Positions 45,332-54,414 of a stretch of 64,000 nucleotides of DNA are shown in pieces. The notes beneath the pieces were generated by a model. It ran no database searches. It was given only the letters and a program-made list of their open reading frames with translations, and was not told where the DNA came from. A program made the translations under genes and the position numbers. Positions within the stretch are counted from its first letter, which is position 1. The number at the start of each line of letters is the position of its first letter. This stretch comes from Amylibacter sp. Lineage in GTDB: Bacteria; Pseudomonadota; Alphaproteobacteria; Rhodobacterales; Rhodobacteraceae. Where the stretch lies: the NCBI GenBank assembly GCA_021775355.1, contig JAJFHZ010000034.1, positions 1 to 64,000 of the forward strand, in the 5' to 3' direction.

Positions 45332-46174
45332 ATGTTTTCCCGTGTCGCATGGCGACGTTTTCAGTTTGGGTTACGCACTGTTTTGGGTTTGTCCAAACGG
45401 GGGTTTTTCATCCCTTACCGTTATGCGGCAACCGTACCTGAAAATCAGCCCGTTTATGCAGAGTTGGAACGTTGCTTTGCTTCCAAACGTACGGAATTTG
45501 CAGCTTTTTGTGCGTCTCTTGATGCTTTTGCCGATGATTTCACACGCTTCGGGGCGGCCCCTGAACCGCGTTGGCAACAGGGCTGGTTTTCGCGCCTTGA
45601 CGGGGCTGCCGCTTATGGGATTGTGCGCAAGCATGCGCCCAAAACCATAATTGAAGTCGGTTCCGGCCATTCCACGCGTTTTATGGCGCAAGCGATACGG
45701 GACGGCGCGTTGGATTGCCGCCAAATTGCAATAGACCCACAACCACGAGCGGCGATTCAAAGCCTGCCACTGGATTGGCGGGCAGAGCTGTTGGGGCAGA
45801 AGCATATTGCGCTGTTTGCTGGTCTTGAAGCGGGCGACATTGCGTTCTTTGACTCAAGCCATATCCTGATGCCTGGCACGGATGTGGATATGATTTTCAA
45901 CCGTATCCTGCCAGTATTGAAACCGGGGGTTTTGATCCACATCCATGATATTCTATTGCCTGACCCATATCCTGCAATGTGGTTGTGGCGGGGTTATAAT
46001 GAACAAAACGCACTAGGCCCGATGATTGTCTGCGGGGCTTATGATTTGGTCTTTGCCAGTGCCTATGTAGCTAGTCGCATGCGTGATCAGATTGCGGCAA
46101 GCAAACTAAGCCTTTTGCCGCTGTTCGAAGGGGCTTATGAGACAAGCCTTTGGTTGGTAAAACGCGGGCTTTAA
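45332..46174 (+). CDS. SAM-dependent methyltransferase-like protein
   Basis: 280 residues. The SAM-binding motif IIEVGSGHSTRFMA (residues ~109-122) and the acidic DSSH and HIHDI later in the fold indicate a class I methyltransferase of the Methyltransf_24 type. Basic N-terminus without a signal peptide. The substrate is unknown. AGGAG precedes ATG 45332. It overlaps the convergent gene by 4 bp. Confidence 0.8.
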   Translation: MFSRVAWRRFQFGLRTVLGLSKRGFFIPYRYAATVPENQPVYAELERCFASKRTEFAAFCASLDAFADDFTRFGAAPEPRWQQGWFSRLDGAAAYGIVRKHAPKTIIEVGSGHSTRFMAQAIRDGALDCRQIAIDPQPRAAIQSLPLDWRAELLGQKHIALFAGLEAGDIAFFDSSHILMPGTDVDMIFNRILPVLKPGVLIHIHDILLPDPYPAMWLWRGYNEQNALGPMIVCGAYDLVFASAYVASRMRDQIAASKLSLLPLFEGAYETSLWLVKRGL

Positions 46175-46770
46175 TCGTTATCAGTCAAACCCAATCGATC
46201 ATACAATAGTGGAACTTGATATTTGCTATTATTGTAAATCCTGCCCAAAACATCAAATTCATTGTCTGATTTTTGCTCATACTGCATAGCGATATAATAT
46301 TTAGTGCCACTTGTGCCAATGGTTTTAAGTTTGATGTTAGCGCAGGCCGCATCGCCCAAAGGTTGTGGTGTCAATGCGATCAGTTCTTGTATTTCATGTA
46401 TAAGAACATCGTGAGCTTCTTTCATGTCGATCGCTTTAAGATCATCTGATTGTTGATCTTCCAACAGTTGATAAACATCACTGCATACATCCCCGATCAT
46501 ACCTCTGGATGTATATTCACCACTGCTGTCGTAGAATGTTTTGTGGACTTTACTCAAAGCCTTTTTCGCGCTGCGGCCATATTCAAGTGCGGTTCCTTTT
46601 ACGGCGGTTTCTTCAAAAGCTTCTCGCCCTGCCTCGACCGATCTGACACAAACGCCGACATCGTATTGGCTGTTGTAAGCCTGCTTTAGCCGCCCCGTAA
46701 GGATGCGATCAATGGCATCATGCATCTGCTGGGTTGTGGTTAGTTTGAAATTGGGTGGTTTTACACGCAT
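46171..46770 (-). CDS. Hypothetical protein (199 aa)
   Basis: Soluble, mixed-charge protein with no signal peptide, no membrane helix and no motif I recognise. Helical middle (VCSDVYQLLEDQQSDDLKAI, DVLIHEIQELIAL) and a beta-rich end (TKYYIAMQYEQK). It follows the TPR gene by 21 bp on the same strand, so it is probably the last gene of the 48166-46171 operon. Confidence 0.6.
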   Translation of the reverse strand: MRVKPPNFKLTTTQQMHDAIDRILTGRLKQAYNSQYDVGVCVRSVEAGREAFEETAVKGTALEYGRSAKKALSKVHKTFYDSSGEYTSRGMIGDVCSDVYQLLEDQQSDDLKAIDMKEAHDVLIHEIQELIALTPQPLGDAACANIKLKTIGTSGTKYYIAMQYEQKSDNEFDVLGRIYNNSKYQVPLLYDRLGLTDND

Positions 46771-46791
46771 AAGGCAATCTTTCTATGATGA

Positions 46792-48042
46792 CTAACTGCA
46801 ATCACCAGTGTCTATGTCATAGCCAACCCCCGGCTTGAACCCCTTGTTCAGGCGGGAAATCAGGGGCGAGTATTTTGAGTTGAGCGTTTTATCATAAACG
46901 ATATAAAGCACGTTGATAACGGTAAACTTGCAACTAAAAATGTATTTTTCATAGAAAATATCGTTCCCACGATAGCCTGACAGAACCAGCCAGTCCTTAC
47001 CCGCTTTTTTATAAGTCACTTTTTCATAGCCGTCTGATTTAAGCTTGTCTGCCTGAAACGGTTTTATCGATGTCCAAAAGTCGGTGTTGAAACGGCCATA
47101 AGTGATAAAATATGCATCATCATCGGCATTGAACCGTCTGCCGTCATTGTTTTCGGGCGGGGGCTGCATGGTAAACAGATGGGCCGGATATGACACGGTA
47201 AAGCCAAATCGCCCGTTTTGATAAGTTTTCCATTCGTTTGCCGCGACAGTCGTTTGAATACTGTTGGCATTCTGTTTTTCCCCAGTCGCAAAACTGATTG
47301 CATTGGCAAAGGTTTCATTTTCGGGGCTAAGGCCAGAAGCGGTTTTATAATCCGCAATCGCGGCGTCAAACTGCTGTAGGCCCAGATAAGCGTTGCCGCG
47401 CATATAATATAGCAAAGGGTCATCGGGATTCAGTATGACCGCCTGATGAAAATCATCGCGCGCTAGATTGAAATCCTGTTTGCGCAAATAGGCCTGTCCA
47501 CGGCTTTTATAAAGGGTGTCGGACTGGCTATTGTGGCTTATTGCCCTTGTGAAATCCGCTATCGCATTGTCATACTGTCCGTATTCCAAAGCGGTATTAC
47601 CTTTGTATGACAGTGCCAGAGCCAAGTAATTATTGGCATTTTCATGGGCGGGGTCATAGCTAAGGATACGCTCATAATCTGCAAATGCGGGTGTGTAATC
47701 CCCTATCGAAACATGAATATTTGCCCGCATGATACGGGCCTTGCTGTATTCTGGGTCACGTGCAATCGCCTGATCCAGACTGGCAAGTGCATGGCCTTGT
47801 TGCCCGTTCGCCATATAACTGGTTGCAAGATCGACATAAGTGACCACATCACCCGGATCCAGCACCGTTGCTTTGGTAAATGCGGTTATCGCCTGATCAT
47901 ATTGCCCGTTATTGTAAAAACTTACACCGTTTTCTATGGCTTTTGCAGCCAATGCCCGGTTGGTTTCATCGTTTGTGGCATTGGCCGACATAGCAAATGC
48001 CATGACGAAAGCCAGCGACAGGGTGGTGAGAACTTTAATCAT
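46792..48042 (-). CDS. Exported TPR-repeat protein
   Basis: 416 residues with a signal peptide (MIKVLTTLSLAFVMAFAMSANA) and about six tetratricopeptide repeats (residues ~30-260, e.g. NNGQYDQAITAFTKATVLDP), then a C-terminal domain of about 150 residues of unknown type. TPRs bind partner proteins; it acts in the periplasm. ATG 48042 overlaps the stop of an upstream 43-residue ORF. Longer frames to 48072 do not look like a leader. Confidence 0.8.
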   Translation of the reverse strand: MIKVLTTLSLAFVMAFAMSANATNDETNRALAAKAIENGVSFYNNGQYDQAITAFTKATVLDPGDVVTYVDLATSYMANGQQGHALASLDQAIARDPEYSKARIMRANIHVSIGDYTPAFADYERILSYDPAHENANNYLALALSYKGNTALEYGQYDNAIADFTRAISHNSQSDTLYKSRGQAYLRKQDFNLARDDFHQAVILNPDDPLLYYMRGNAYLGLQQFDAAIADYKTASGLSPENETFANAISFATGEKQNANSIQTTVAANEWKTYQNGRFGFTVSYPAHLFTMQPPPENNDGRRFNADDDAYFITYGRFNTDFWTSIKPFQADKLKSDGYEKVTYKKAGKDWLVLSGYRGNDIFYEKYIFSCKFTVINVLYIVYDKTLNSKYSPLISRLNKGFKPGVGYDIDTGDCS

Positions 48043-48166
48043 CGTTTTGGGGTGTTGCATCTTTGGCTTCACTTTTGAGCTGCGCCTTTATTTTCTTTTG
48101 CTTTCGCAATGAATAAACCAACCCGCAGATCATAAGTAGTGTAAATACACCCCAAAATAACATCAT
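48035..48166 (-). CDS. Small single-helix membrane protein (43 aa)
   Basis: 43 residues: MMLFWGVFTLLMICGLVYSL as one membrane helix, then a basic and finally acidic tail (RKQKKIKAQLK ... NDD). GGGG lies 6-10 nt before ATG 48166. Its last codons GAT-GAT-TAA overlap the ATG of the TPR gene, so the two are translationally coupled. Layout is like small subunits such as CcmD but no identity is claimed. Confidence 0.6.
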   Translation of the reverse strand: MMLFWGVFTLLMICGLVYSLRKQKKIKAQLKSEAKDATPQNDD

Positions 48167-48328
48167 GTCTTACCCCAGTTTTGCTTATTGCGACTTTGGC
48201 TTGCGCAATAGCTTCCCAATATAAAGAAACTTGGCAGTCTTTTTATCCAAGAACAACTGAACTAATTGTGATCACACTTTTGTCATGTGTGTTCTAATAT
48301 GGTGGTGGAAAATTGATTTGGGGACAAT

Positions 48329-49393
48329 ATGTTTATGTTTCGCTTTATGGTTTTTATAACGGCTACAGCCTTGATGACGCATATGGCCTATGCCAATAAA
48401 CTTGATCCAAAATGGGCAGTATCCAGAGAACAAGCAAATTCTTTGGGTGATGCGGCGAAGGCGGGTGATGAAGCCGCTCTGGTGCAATTACAGGAAATGG
48501 TGAAAGGCGGACAGGCCGCAGCCCTGCATAATCTTGGCTGGTTGAACCAATACGGGTTTGCCGATGGGGCAGTGGATTATGACGCATCATGCGATTATTA
48601 TGCACAAGCTTCTGCCCTAGGTTACCCGCCGTCGATGCACGGTTATGCTTTATGCCTGTATGGGCAAGGTAGAATTGCAAAAGAAGCGGGTGCAGAGGAT
48701 TGGGAAGATCTGGAATACAAAGCCGATCTGTTGATGTTGGATGCAGCCGCCGCAGGCTGGGTCAGATCCGCCCTATATGTCAGTGAATGGCTGTTAAATC
48801 GATTTGATTTTAGTGTGGATCATGCTGTTGCCGCCAGTGCTGCCGTTGAAAACGGTTTGAAAAGCAATCCAAATGAAACGGAAAAAACAAGCCTGACATA
48901 TATAAAAGCCATGGCGATTATTTATGGCCCGAAACCCCGGGATTTTAAGGCGTCAGATGCAGCATTGCATTATGCCGATGAAAAGGGGCATACGGCTGCA
49001 ATCAAGGCAATGCCATTGCTGTATAGTGAGTGGGGTAAGAAAATTGCCCGCCAGATTTATGAATGGGAGCCGATACCGATCTCGGCACAAGACTGTTATA
49101 TCAAAGTAAAAGACCCCTTTGTTAAGCTGTCGCAGCTGGAAATTTGCAATTCAGCCTATACGTTGACGGCTTTGGGTTTGGCCGTATTACAAAGCAATGT
49201 CGATTATTTACATAATCATCTTACAGATTTACTGAAACTGTCAAATGACCGCCTTGCTATTCAGAGCAATAAAGATCTTGAATGGCAAATCGAACTCTTG
49301 AATGAAAAGAAACAGGATTTCCTTCAGGCGGCTGACATCATAGACGAGAAATTTATGCCGCTTTACCGAGAAAGGGTGAAATTAGAAGAATAA
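48329..49393 (+). CDS. Exported Sel1-like repeat protein
   Basis: 354 residues with a signal peptide (cleavage after about MAYA). Residues ~40-120 show Sel1-like units (AAALHNLGWLNQYGFADGAV, YYAQASALGYPPSMHGYALC), which are helical protein-binding repeats. The C-terminal half is helical and unrecognised. Probably periplasmic. It is divergent from the TPR operon across about 160 bp. Confidence 0.72.
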   Translation: MFMFRFMVFITATALMTHMAYANKLDPKWAVSREQANSLGDAAKAGDEAALVQLQEMVKGGQAAALHNLGWLNQYGFADGAVDYDASCDYYAQASALGYPPSMHGYALCLYGQGRIAKEAGAEDWEDLEYKADLLMLDAAAAGWVRSALYVSEWLLNRFDFSVDHAVAASAAVENGLKSNPNETEKTSLTYIKAMAIIYGPKPRDFKASDAALHYADEKGHTAAIKAMPLLYSEWGKKIARQIYEWEPIPISAQDCYIKVKDPFVKLSQLEICNSAYTLTALGLAVLQSNVDYLHNHLTDLLKLSNDRLAIQSNKDLEWQIELLNEKKQDFLQAADIIDEKFMPLYRERVKLEE

Positions 49394-49400
49394 AGTGTGG

Positions 49401-50654
49401 TTAGGCCAAGATAATACGCATCGCTTTCAGAAATGCCCGCACTTCATCCTTGGTGTTGTAGTGGCACATTGAAACGCGGATACAACTATCAAGCCCTAAC
49501 GGTGTCAGGATATTGCCTGAATAATGATCGGCGCGACGAATGTGAACGCGGATACCGTGTTCGGACAGTTTCGTAACGATGTCGCCCGATGCGTGACCCT
49601 GTACAACAATGGCAACAAGCCCTTCACGGTGTGGGTTATCCAGCCCGCCGATTACGGTAATTTCGGGCATATCGGCAAGCCCTTTTTCCCCACCAACCCC
49701 ATACAACATTGCATCAACAAGGGCATTTTCCTGCGCGGCTATGGCGTGACCCGCTGCCACGATCTTGTCACGTGGGGTGGTGGCGTTTGACACCCGTCCG
49801 CCCAGCCATTCGAAGTACCCCACCACATCCGTGAATGTTGCATAAGACCCTGCATCGCGGGTGCCGAGTTCCCATGGTGCATTGGGGGCGCCGATCAGCG
49901 TGTCATGCGGCATGGCAGCCAAGCGGTCGGAAATCCAGGCAACACCGTACCCATGTCGTGAAAATACTTTGTAAGGTGAGATCACATAACCATCGATACC
50001 GTATGCATCAATATCAAGGCCGCCATGGGCTGCATGCTGAATACCGTCTACGATGATGATGCAATCAGGTGCCACATTGCGGATGGCTTTTGCAATTGCA
50101 CCCACATCAACCGACATGCCTGTGACGGGCGAAGTATGCAGGATTGTCGCCACACGGGTACCCGCCGTAATATGGGGTAGGTAATCTGAAACGGTCACAG
50201 TGCCTGTTGCATCGTTATGGGTGGCGGAAACGTAGGATTTTCCGGCAATTTCAGCCCATCTGACACAGGCACTGCGTGAAGCGGGATGTTCCAGTGAACT
50301 GCCCAGAACTACGCCGCCCTTGGGCGTGCCTAGGCAGGCGGCACTGATCAGACGAAACAATAACTCGGTACCACTTTCACCGACAAAAACCTGACCGCCT
50401 TTGGCATTTAAAAAGGTGCGGATGTTGTCCTTGGATGTCTCAATCATGCGTCCGGCTTCAAATGATGCGGGATTGTCGCGGCCCTGATTGTCGGGGATTG
50501 CGGCATATTGGGCGGATGTCTCCACCACGGATTTCAATGTCAAAGCACCACCTGCATTTTCAAAGAAAATACGCGTGCCCTGATCGGGGCAACTATCGAC
50601 CAGACAGAACCTGTCGCGGACTTCATCCATAAGATTTTCAACAGTGGTAAGCAT
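49401..50654 (-). CDS. Class V PLP enzyme, desulfurase-like, no catalytic Cys
   Basis: 417 residues of the aminotransferase class V/SufS-like fold. The PLP lysine is in SPYKVFSRHGYGVAW. The Cys loop of true desulfurases (H-x-C-x-x-P) reads ADHYSGNILTP here, so sulfur transfer is unlikely. GAAGGA precedes ATG 50654. It is divergent from a LysR regulator. It is a distant paralog of the gene at 59579. Confidence 0.82.
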   Translation of the reverse strand: MLTTVENLMDEVRDRFCLVDSCPDQGTRIFFENAGGALTLKSVVETSAQYAAIPDNQGRDNPASFEAGRMIETSKDNIRTFLNAKGGQVFVGESGTELLFRLISAACLGTPKGGVVLGSSLEHPASRSACVRWAEIAGKSYVSATHNDATGTVTVSDYLPHITAGTRVATILHTSPVTGMSVDVGAIAKAIRNVAPDCIIIVDGIQHAAHGGLDIDAYGIDGYVISPYKVFSRHGYGVAWISDRLAAMPHDTLIGAPNAPWELGTRDAGSYATFTDVVGYFEWLGGRVSNATTPRDKIVAAGHAIAAQENALVDAMLYGVGGEKGLADMPEITVIGGLDNPHREGLVAIVVQGHASGDIVTKLSEHGIRVHIRRADHYSGNILTPLGLDSCIRVSMCHYNTKDEVRAFLKAMRIILA

Positions 50655-50748
50655 TATGTGTTCCTTCAGTGTCGTTTGAAGAAAGTTATACCACTAAAAG
50701 TTCAAATGATTTAAGGTGTAATTGTTATATCAACCAAAAGGAAATGTT

Positions 50749-51609
50749 TTGGATATTCGCTTTCTGGAAAGCCTGATCGCAGTGGTTGAAGGTGGGTCTA
50801 TTTCTGCGGCAGCACGGGGGCAGGGCCTGACGGCGGCCGCGATCAGTCAACGTATCCGTACCTTGGAAGCTACATTCGGTGCCGACCTTCTGATCCGTTC
50901 AGGGCATACGGCCCAACCCACAAAAGCCTGCCTGAACCTGCTGCCACGCGCCCGTGATCTGATTTTTGAAGCGGCCATGCTGAAACGTGACTTTGGCAAG
51001 AACGCATTATCCGGCCCGTTTCGTATCGGGGCCATCGAAACAACCTTGTCCGAGCTGATCCCGTCTGTGGTTAAAACGATTGCGCAAGATGCACCTGACT
51101 GTCAGCTGTCGATAAAACCGGGCACATCAATGCAACTTTATGAGATGCTGGAAAATGACCAGATTGATCTGGCGGTTATGGTTATGCCGCCCTTTGCTAT
51201 CCCCAAGGTCTTTTGTCTGGGTATGCTAACATCGCAACCCTATGTATTGATCCAGAATATCGCTAATGGCCCTGTGACCAAAGATTACCTGATGAATGAA
51301 CCGATTATCCTTTATGATCGGAAATCATGGGGTGGGGTGCCTGCATGGAAGTGGATAACGGAACATGCAAACCCCAAGAATATCATGTGCGATCTGGACG
51401 GGTTGCGCACGATTGCCGCGATGGTTGAAAATGGTTTGGGAATAGCTTTGTTGCCCAGTTGGCCGGAATTGCTGAACAGTAAAGACAAACTTTCATTCAC
51501 CACACCTACGCCACCGCTTGCAGACCGGAACATCGTATTGCTTGGGAAAAGCGCGGAAAAACATGACCCGTTATGTGAGCTTATCCGAGGTTGCTTGTTG
51601 CAGCATTAA
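50749..51609 (+). CDS. LysR-family regulator
   Basis: 286 residues. HTH in SISAAARGQGLTAAAISQRI, then an effector domain. TTG 50749 is used: AAGGA lies 7-8 nt upstream and the LysR N-terminus (DIRFLESLIAVVE) follows directly; the frame start at 50722 is less likely. Divergent from the class V PLP enzyme across 94 bp, so likely its regulator. Confidence 0.87.
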   Translation: MDIRFLESLIAVVEGGSISAAARGQGLTAAAISQRIRTLEATFGADLLIRSGHTAQPTKACLNLLPRARDLIFEAAMLKRDFGKNALSGPFRIGAIETTLSELIPSVVKTIAQDAPDCQLSIKPGTSMQLYEMLENDQIDLAVMVMPPFAIPKVFCLGMLTSQPYVLIQNIANGPVTKDYLMNEPIILYDRKSWGGVPAWKWITEHANPKNIMCDLDGLRTIAAMVENGLGIALLPSWPELLNSKDKLSFTTPTPPLADRNIVLLGKSAEKHDPLCELIRGCLLQH

Positions 51610-53400
51610 CTACGCATAGCCAAACCGTTTAATCCACGGGTGGATTTGATCGTTATAGGCCTCGAAATGTGATTGGTAATTTTTCCATCGATATGAGGCA
51701 TCTTTATAAAGCGGTTGCACGACTTGGCTGTAACTTGGGGTGTTGATCTTGCCGCGTTTCAGGGCGGTTTTTTGGTAATCAGTTAGGCTTGTTTCCCATT
51801 CCAGCCCCAGAAATTGCAGTAGCTTTTCGATTTCCGTAGGCATATCCACAACCAGGTCTTCGTATCTGATCATGTGAAAATCCAATCCATACCGCTTTTG
51901 CGACAGCCACCATGTTTCCATCACAATGCAATAAAAATCAACGATCCTTTTTAAGTCGACCATATTTGCCATCTGTGGATTTAGTTTAAAATACTGCATA
52001 TAGCAGCTTAAAATACAGTCATAGGGGTGCCGAATTGCCAGAATGAACTTTGCCTTTGGAAACGTAGCTTCAATCAACGGTGCATCAAGTGCATTTAGGG
52101 GTAATTTGTCGATGCATATCTGATTTATATCCCTGTTATCTATGTGTTTATCCAGTTCTGCGAAAAACTGTGATTGCAAAAAAGAACGTTTATCAGGGTC
52201 AAGGTTTTCCAGATCACTTAGCTGATACGGGGTATCCATTTCATGTCGAACGGCAGCAACCATCGGTTTTTCTTCTGCAACGACAATCTGCGAATGGCTG
52301 CGCAAAATAGTATCCAGCAAGGTAGTGCCGGAGCGTGGAAACCCAACCAGAAAACAAGGCGCATTGGATGCAGGGCTGTTCGCACCATCATTCGGCAAAA
52401 GCTTGGGTGCGGCTTTCAATTCTGCTAAGAAAGACGAAATTCGCGCGAAATAATCATCGGGGTCGTTTTGCTTGAATGCAGGGCTTTTAATCGCTTGTGC
52501 GTTCATATCCGAAAATGCCGAAAATGCATCATCGTATAATCCGATTTTATCGAAAAGCTTTCCTTTCAATTCGTAAAACGCAATGACACGTTTTTTGATT
52601 AAAGAAATGGGGTCTATCCGATCTAGGGTAGCTTTTGCACGCTCATACGCTTTTTCCCGAAAGGCCAGTAATGCCGCGTAATAAAGCACGTTCGCATTGT
52701 CGGCAGCGGTTGAATTTTTCGATTTTGACAGAATATCGGACAAGCCTGTCAGGTCATTCGTTTTTTCGTAAAGATCGCATAGGCTGGTGATAAATTTGAA
52801 ATTGTCGGGGTTTATATCCAATGCCCGTTGATAACTTTTTTGCGCGGCTGTCACATCCCCGCTTTCAGCCAAAGCAATACCAAGGTTATTGTGCAGATCG
52901 GCATTATCGGGTTCGATTTGCAAGGCTTTTTGATAGCATGCAATTGCAGAGCTTAAATTGCCTTTCTGCTTTAGCGCACCGCCAAGATTGTTATGGGCCT
53001 GCACATTGTTCGGATCGATCCGCAACGCGCTGTTAAACCGTTCGATTGCAGCATCAATATAACCCAGATTAATAGATGCAACACCTGAGAATATATGAAG
53101 TAAAAGGGTATCGGGATATTGCCTGAGCAGCGCATTTGTATGTTCATGAACCTCGCGCATGCGGCCCTGATTATAGAGTGCGATCACAGTATTGATCCGG
53201 TCTTGCGGGGGATCAATGGTTTGTGGCGATTGCGCACCGCCCAAAGCCGCCAACCCTTTTTGTGCAGGTTTGTTGTTCGGGAACTTTGCCAGAATGGACA
53301 GATATTGCTGTTTTGCCGCTTCAAGTTGGCCATTTTTAGCGTATTTTCGCGCACTTAACAGTGTTTGTTGAACAGATAACCGCATCTGGTGTTCTTTCAT
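51610..53400 (-). CDS. TPR-sulfotransferase fusion protein
   Basis: 596 residues. About eight TPR units in residues ~10-300 (e.g. NPDNFKFITSL, IEPDNADLHNNLG) precede a sulfotransferase domain with 5'-PSB GFPRSGTTLLDTI and 3'-PB RHPYDCILSCYMQ. Bacterial proteins of this type often modify exopolysaccharide or proteins with PAPS. No signal peptide. The stop abuts the stop of the LysR gene with no gap. Confidence 0.88.
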   Translation of the reverse strand: MKEHQMRLSVQQTLLSARKYAKNGQLEAAKQQYLSILAKFPNNKPAQKGLAALGGAQSPQTIDPPQDRINTVIALYNQGRMREVHEHTNALLRQYPDTLLLHIFSGVASINLGYIDAAIERFNSALRIDPNNVQAHNNLGGALKQKGNLSSAIACYQKALQIEPDNADLHNNLGIALAESGDVTAAQKSYQRALDINPDNFKFITSLCDLYEKTNDLTGLSDILSKSKNSTAADNANVLYYAALLAFREKAYERAKATLDRIDPISLIKKRVIAFYELKGKLFDKIGLYDDAFSAFSDMNAQAIKSPAFKQNDPDDYFARISSFLAELKAAPKLLPNDGANSPASNAPCFLVGFPRSGTTLLDTILRSHSQIVVAEEKPMVAAVRHEMDTPYQLSDLENLDPDKRSFLQSQFFAELDKHIDNRDINQICIDKLPLNALDAPLIEATFPKAKFILAIRHPYDCILSCYMQYFKLNPQMANMVDLKRIVDFYCIVMETWWLSQKRYGLDFHMIRYEDLVVDMPTEIEKLLQFLGLEWETSLTDYQKTALKRGKINTPSYSQVVQPLYKDASYRWKNYQSHFEAYNDQIHPWIKRFGYA

Positions 53401-53502
53401 CGTTTCAAACAAGTGCCTTATAATCGGGTGTGCAGATAAATACCAATGATATGGCACGGTATAAATATTTATTTTTCAATAAGGGAATGCTGGTTTTGCG
53501 TA

Positions 53503-54252
53503 TTATGCTTTGGCGGTTTCTTGTTTTTTGGCTGCACGTTGTAGGCGAACCTGATCCGCCAAGGTTACAGAATAATCTGCCAGCTCGGACAGACCTTTAT
53601 CGACAATGTCTGCATTGCCGCTTGCAATCCCATCTGCGATTTTGCGGTGCAAATCGACGATTTTCGCACGATCGCGTTTTGAAAATGTAATCATGTTCAT
53701 GAGGGGTTGCATCGACTCGATGGCGCTGGCCAGTTGATATGTCAGAACCGGGTTTCCGGCACCCTCGACCAGTGCTTTGTGAAATGCAACGTCGGACGCG
53801 CAAAAGCTTTCATCACTTAAACCGATTTGTTCTTGGCGATGAATTTCGGCGCGCATAGTCGCCATATGATCCGGCTGGCAGCGTGCAGCGGATAACGGCA
53901 CACAGGCGCGTTCCACTGCAAAGCGGGCTTCACAGGCGGTTTCAAAGGACACTTCATTCATCGAAAGCAGCAGGGTGGAGGTGGTGATTTGTTGTGGGTA
54001 GGCGTCTTCGAAACTGATCCGATTGACAAATGCCCCGCCTGTCGCGCCCCTTTGGGTGCGGATCAGGTTTTGGGCGGCCAGACGTTTTAAAGCCTCTCGA
54101 ACTGTTGAGCGTGAAACTTCAAAGCGATCGCAAAGCTCGCCTTCCGACGGCAGGCGTTCGTCTACCAAAAGGCTACCGTTCATGATCGCTTCGCGAATGG
54201 CTTCGGCGATCTGGCTGGATAATTCGCGGCCTTGGTTCAATGTGTACTTCAT
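53503..54252 (-). CDS. GntR/FadR-family regulator
   Basis: 249 residues. The winged helix is LPSEGELCDRFEVSRSTVREAL and the C-terminal FCD domain follows, with His/Asp ligands for a metal-bound acid effector (SDVAFHKALV). The start at 54252 is one codon inside an ATGATG pair and has better spacing from GAGG. It is divergent from acuI, so an acrylate- or propionate-related effector is an inference. Confidence 0.88.
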   Translation of the reverse strand: MKYTLNQGRELSSQIAEAIREAIMNGSLLVDERLPSEGELCDRFEVSRSTVREALKRLAAQNLIRTQRGATGGAFVNRISFEDAYPQQITTSTLLLSMNEVSFETACEARFAVERACVPLSAARCQPDHMATMRAEIHRQEQIGLSDESFCASDVAFHKALVEGAGNPVLTYQLASAIESMQPLMNMITFSKRDRAKIVDLHRKIADGIASGNADIVDKGLSELADYSVTLADQVRLQRAAKKQETAKA

Positions 54253-54272
54253 CATAGCCTCAAATATTTTAA

Positions 54273-54283
54273 TTGTCAGACAT
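54273..54283. promoter_or_regulatory. Candidate GntR operator
   Basis: TGTCAGACA is an odd palindrome (TGTC-A-GACA) and, with flanks, TTGTCAGACAT is one base from the FadR-type pattern TNGTNNNACNA. It lies 21 bp from the regulator start in the gap shared with acuI. Confidence 0.4.
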
Positions 54284-54414
54284 TTAACTTTATGTCATTT
54301 ATATACTACACAAGGATTCCCGCAAGCATAGGGAATAAAACTGTTCCGGCCGATGGAATTGGTGCGCTTCTCAGAGAGAGAAACATGGTTTCGATATGAT
54401 AATAAGGAAAAAAC

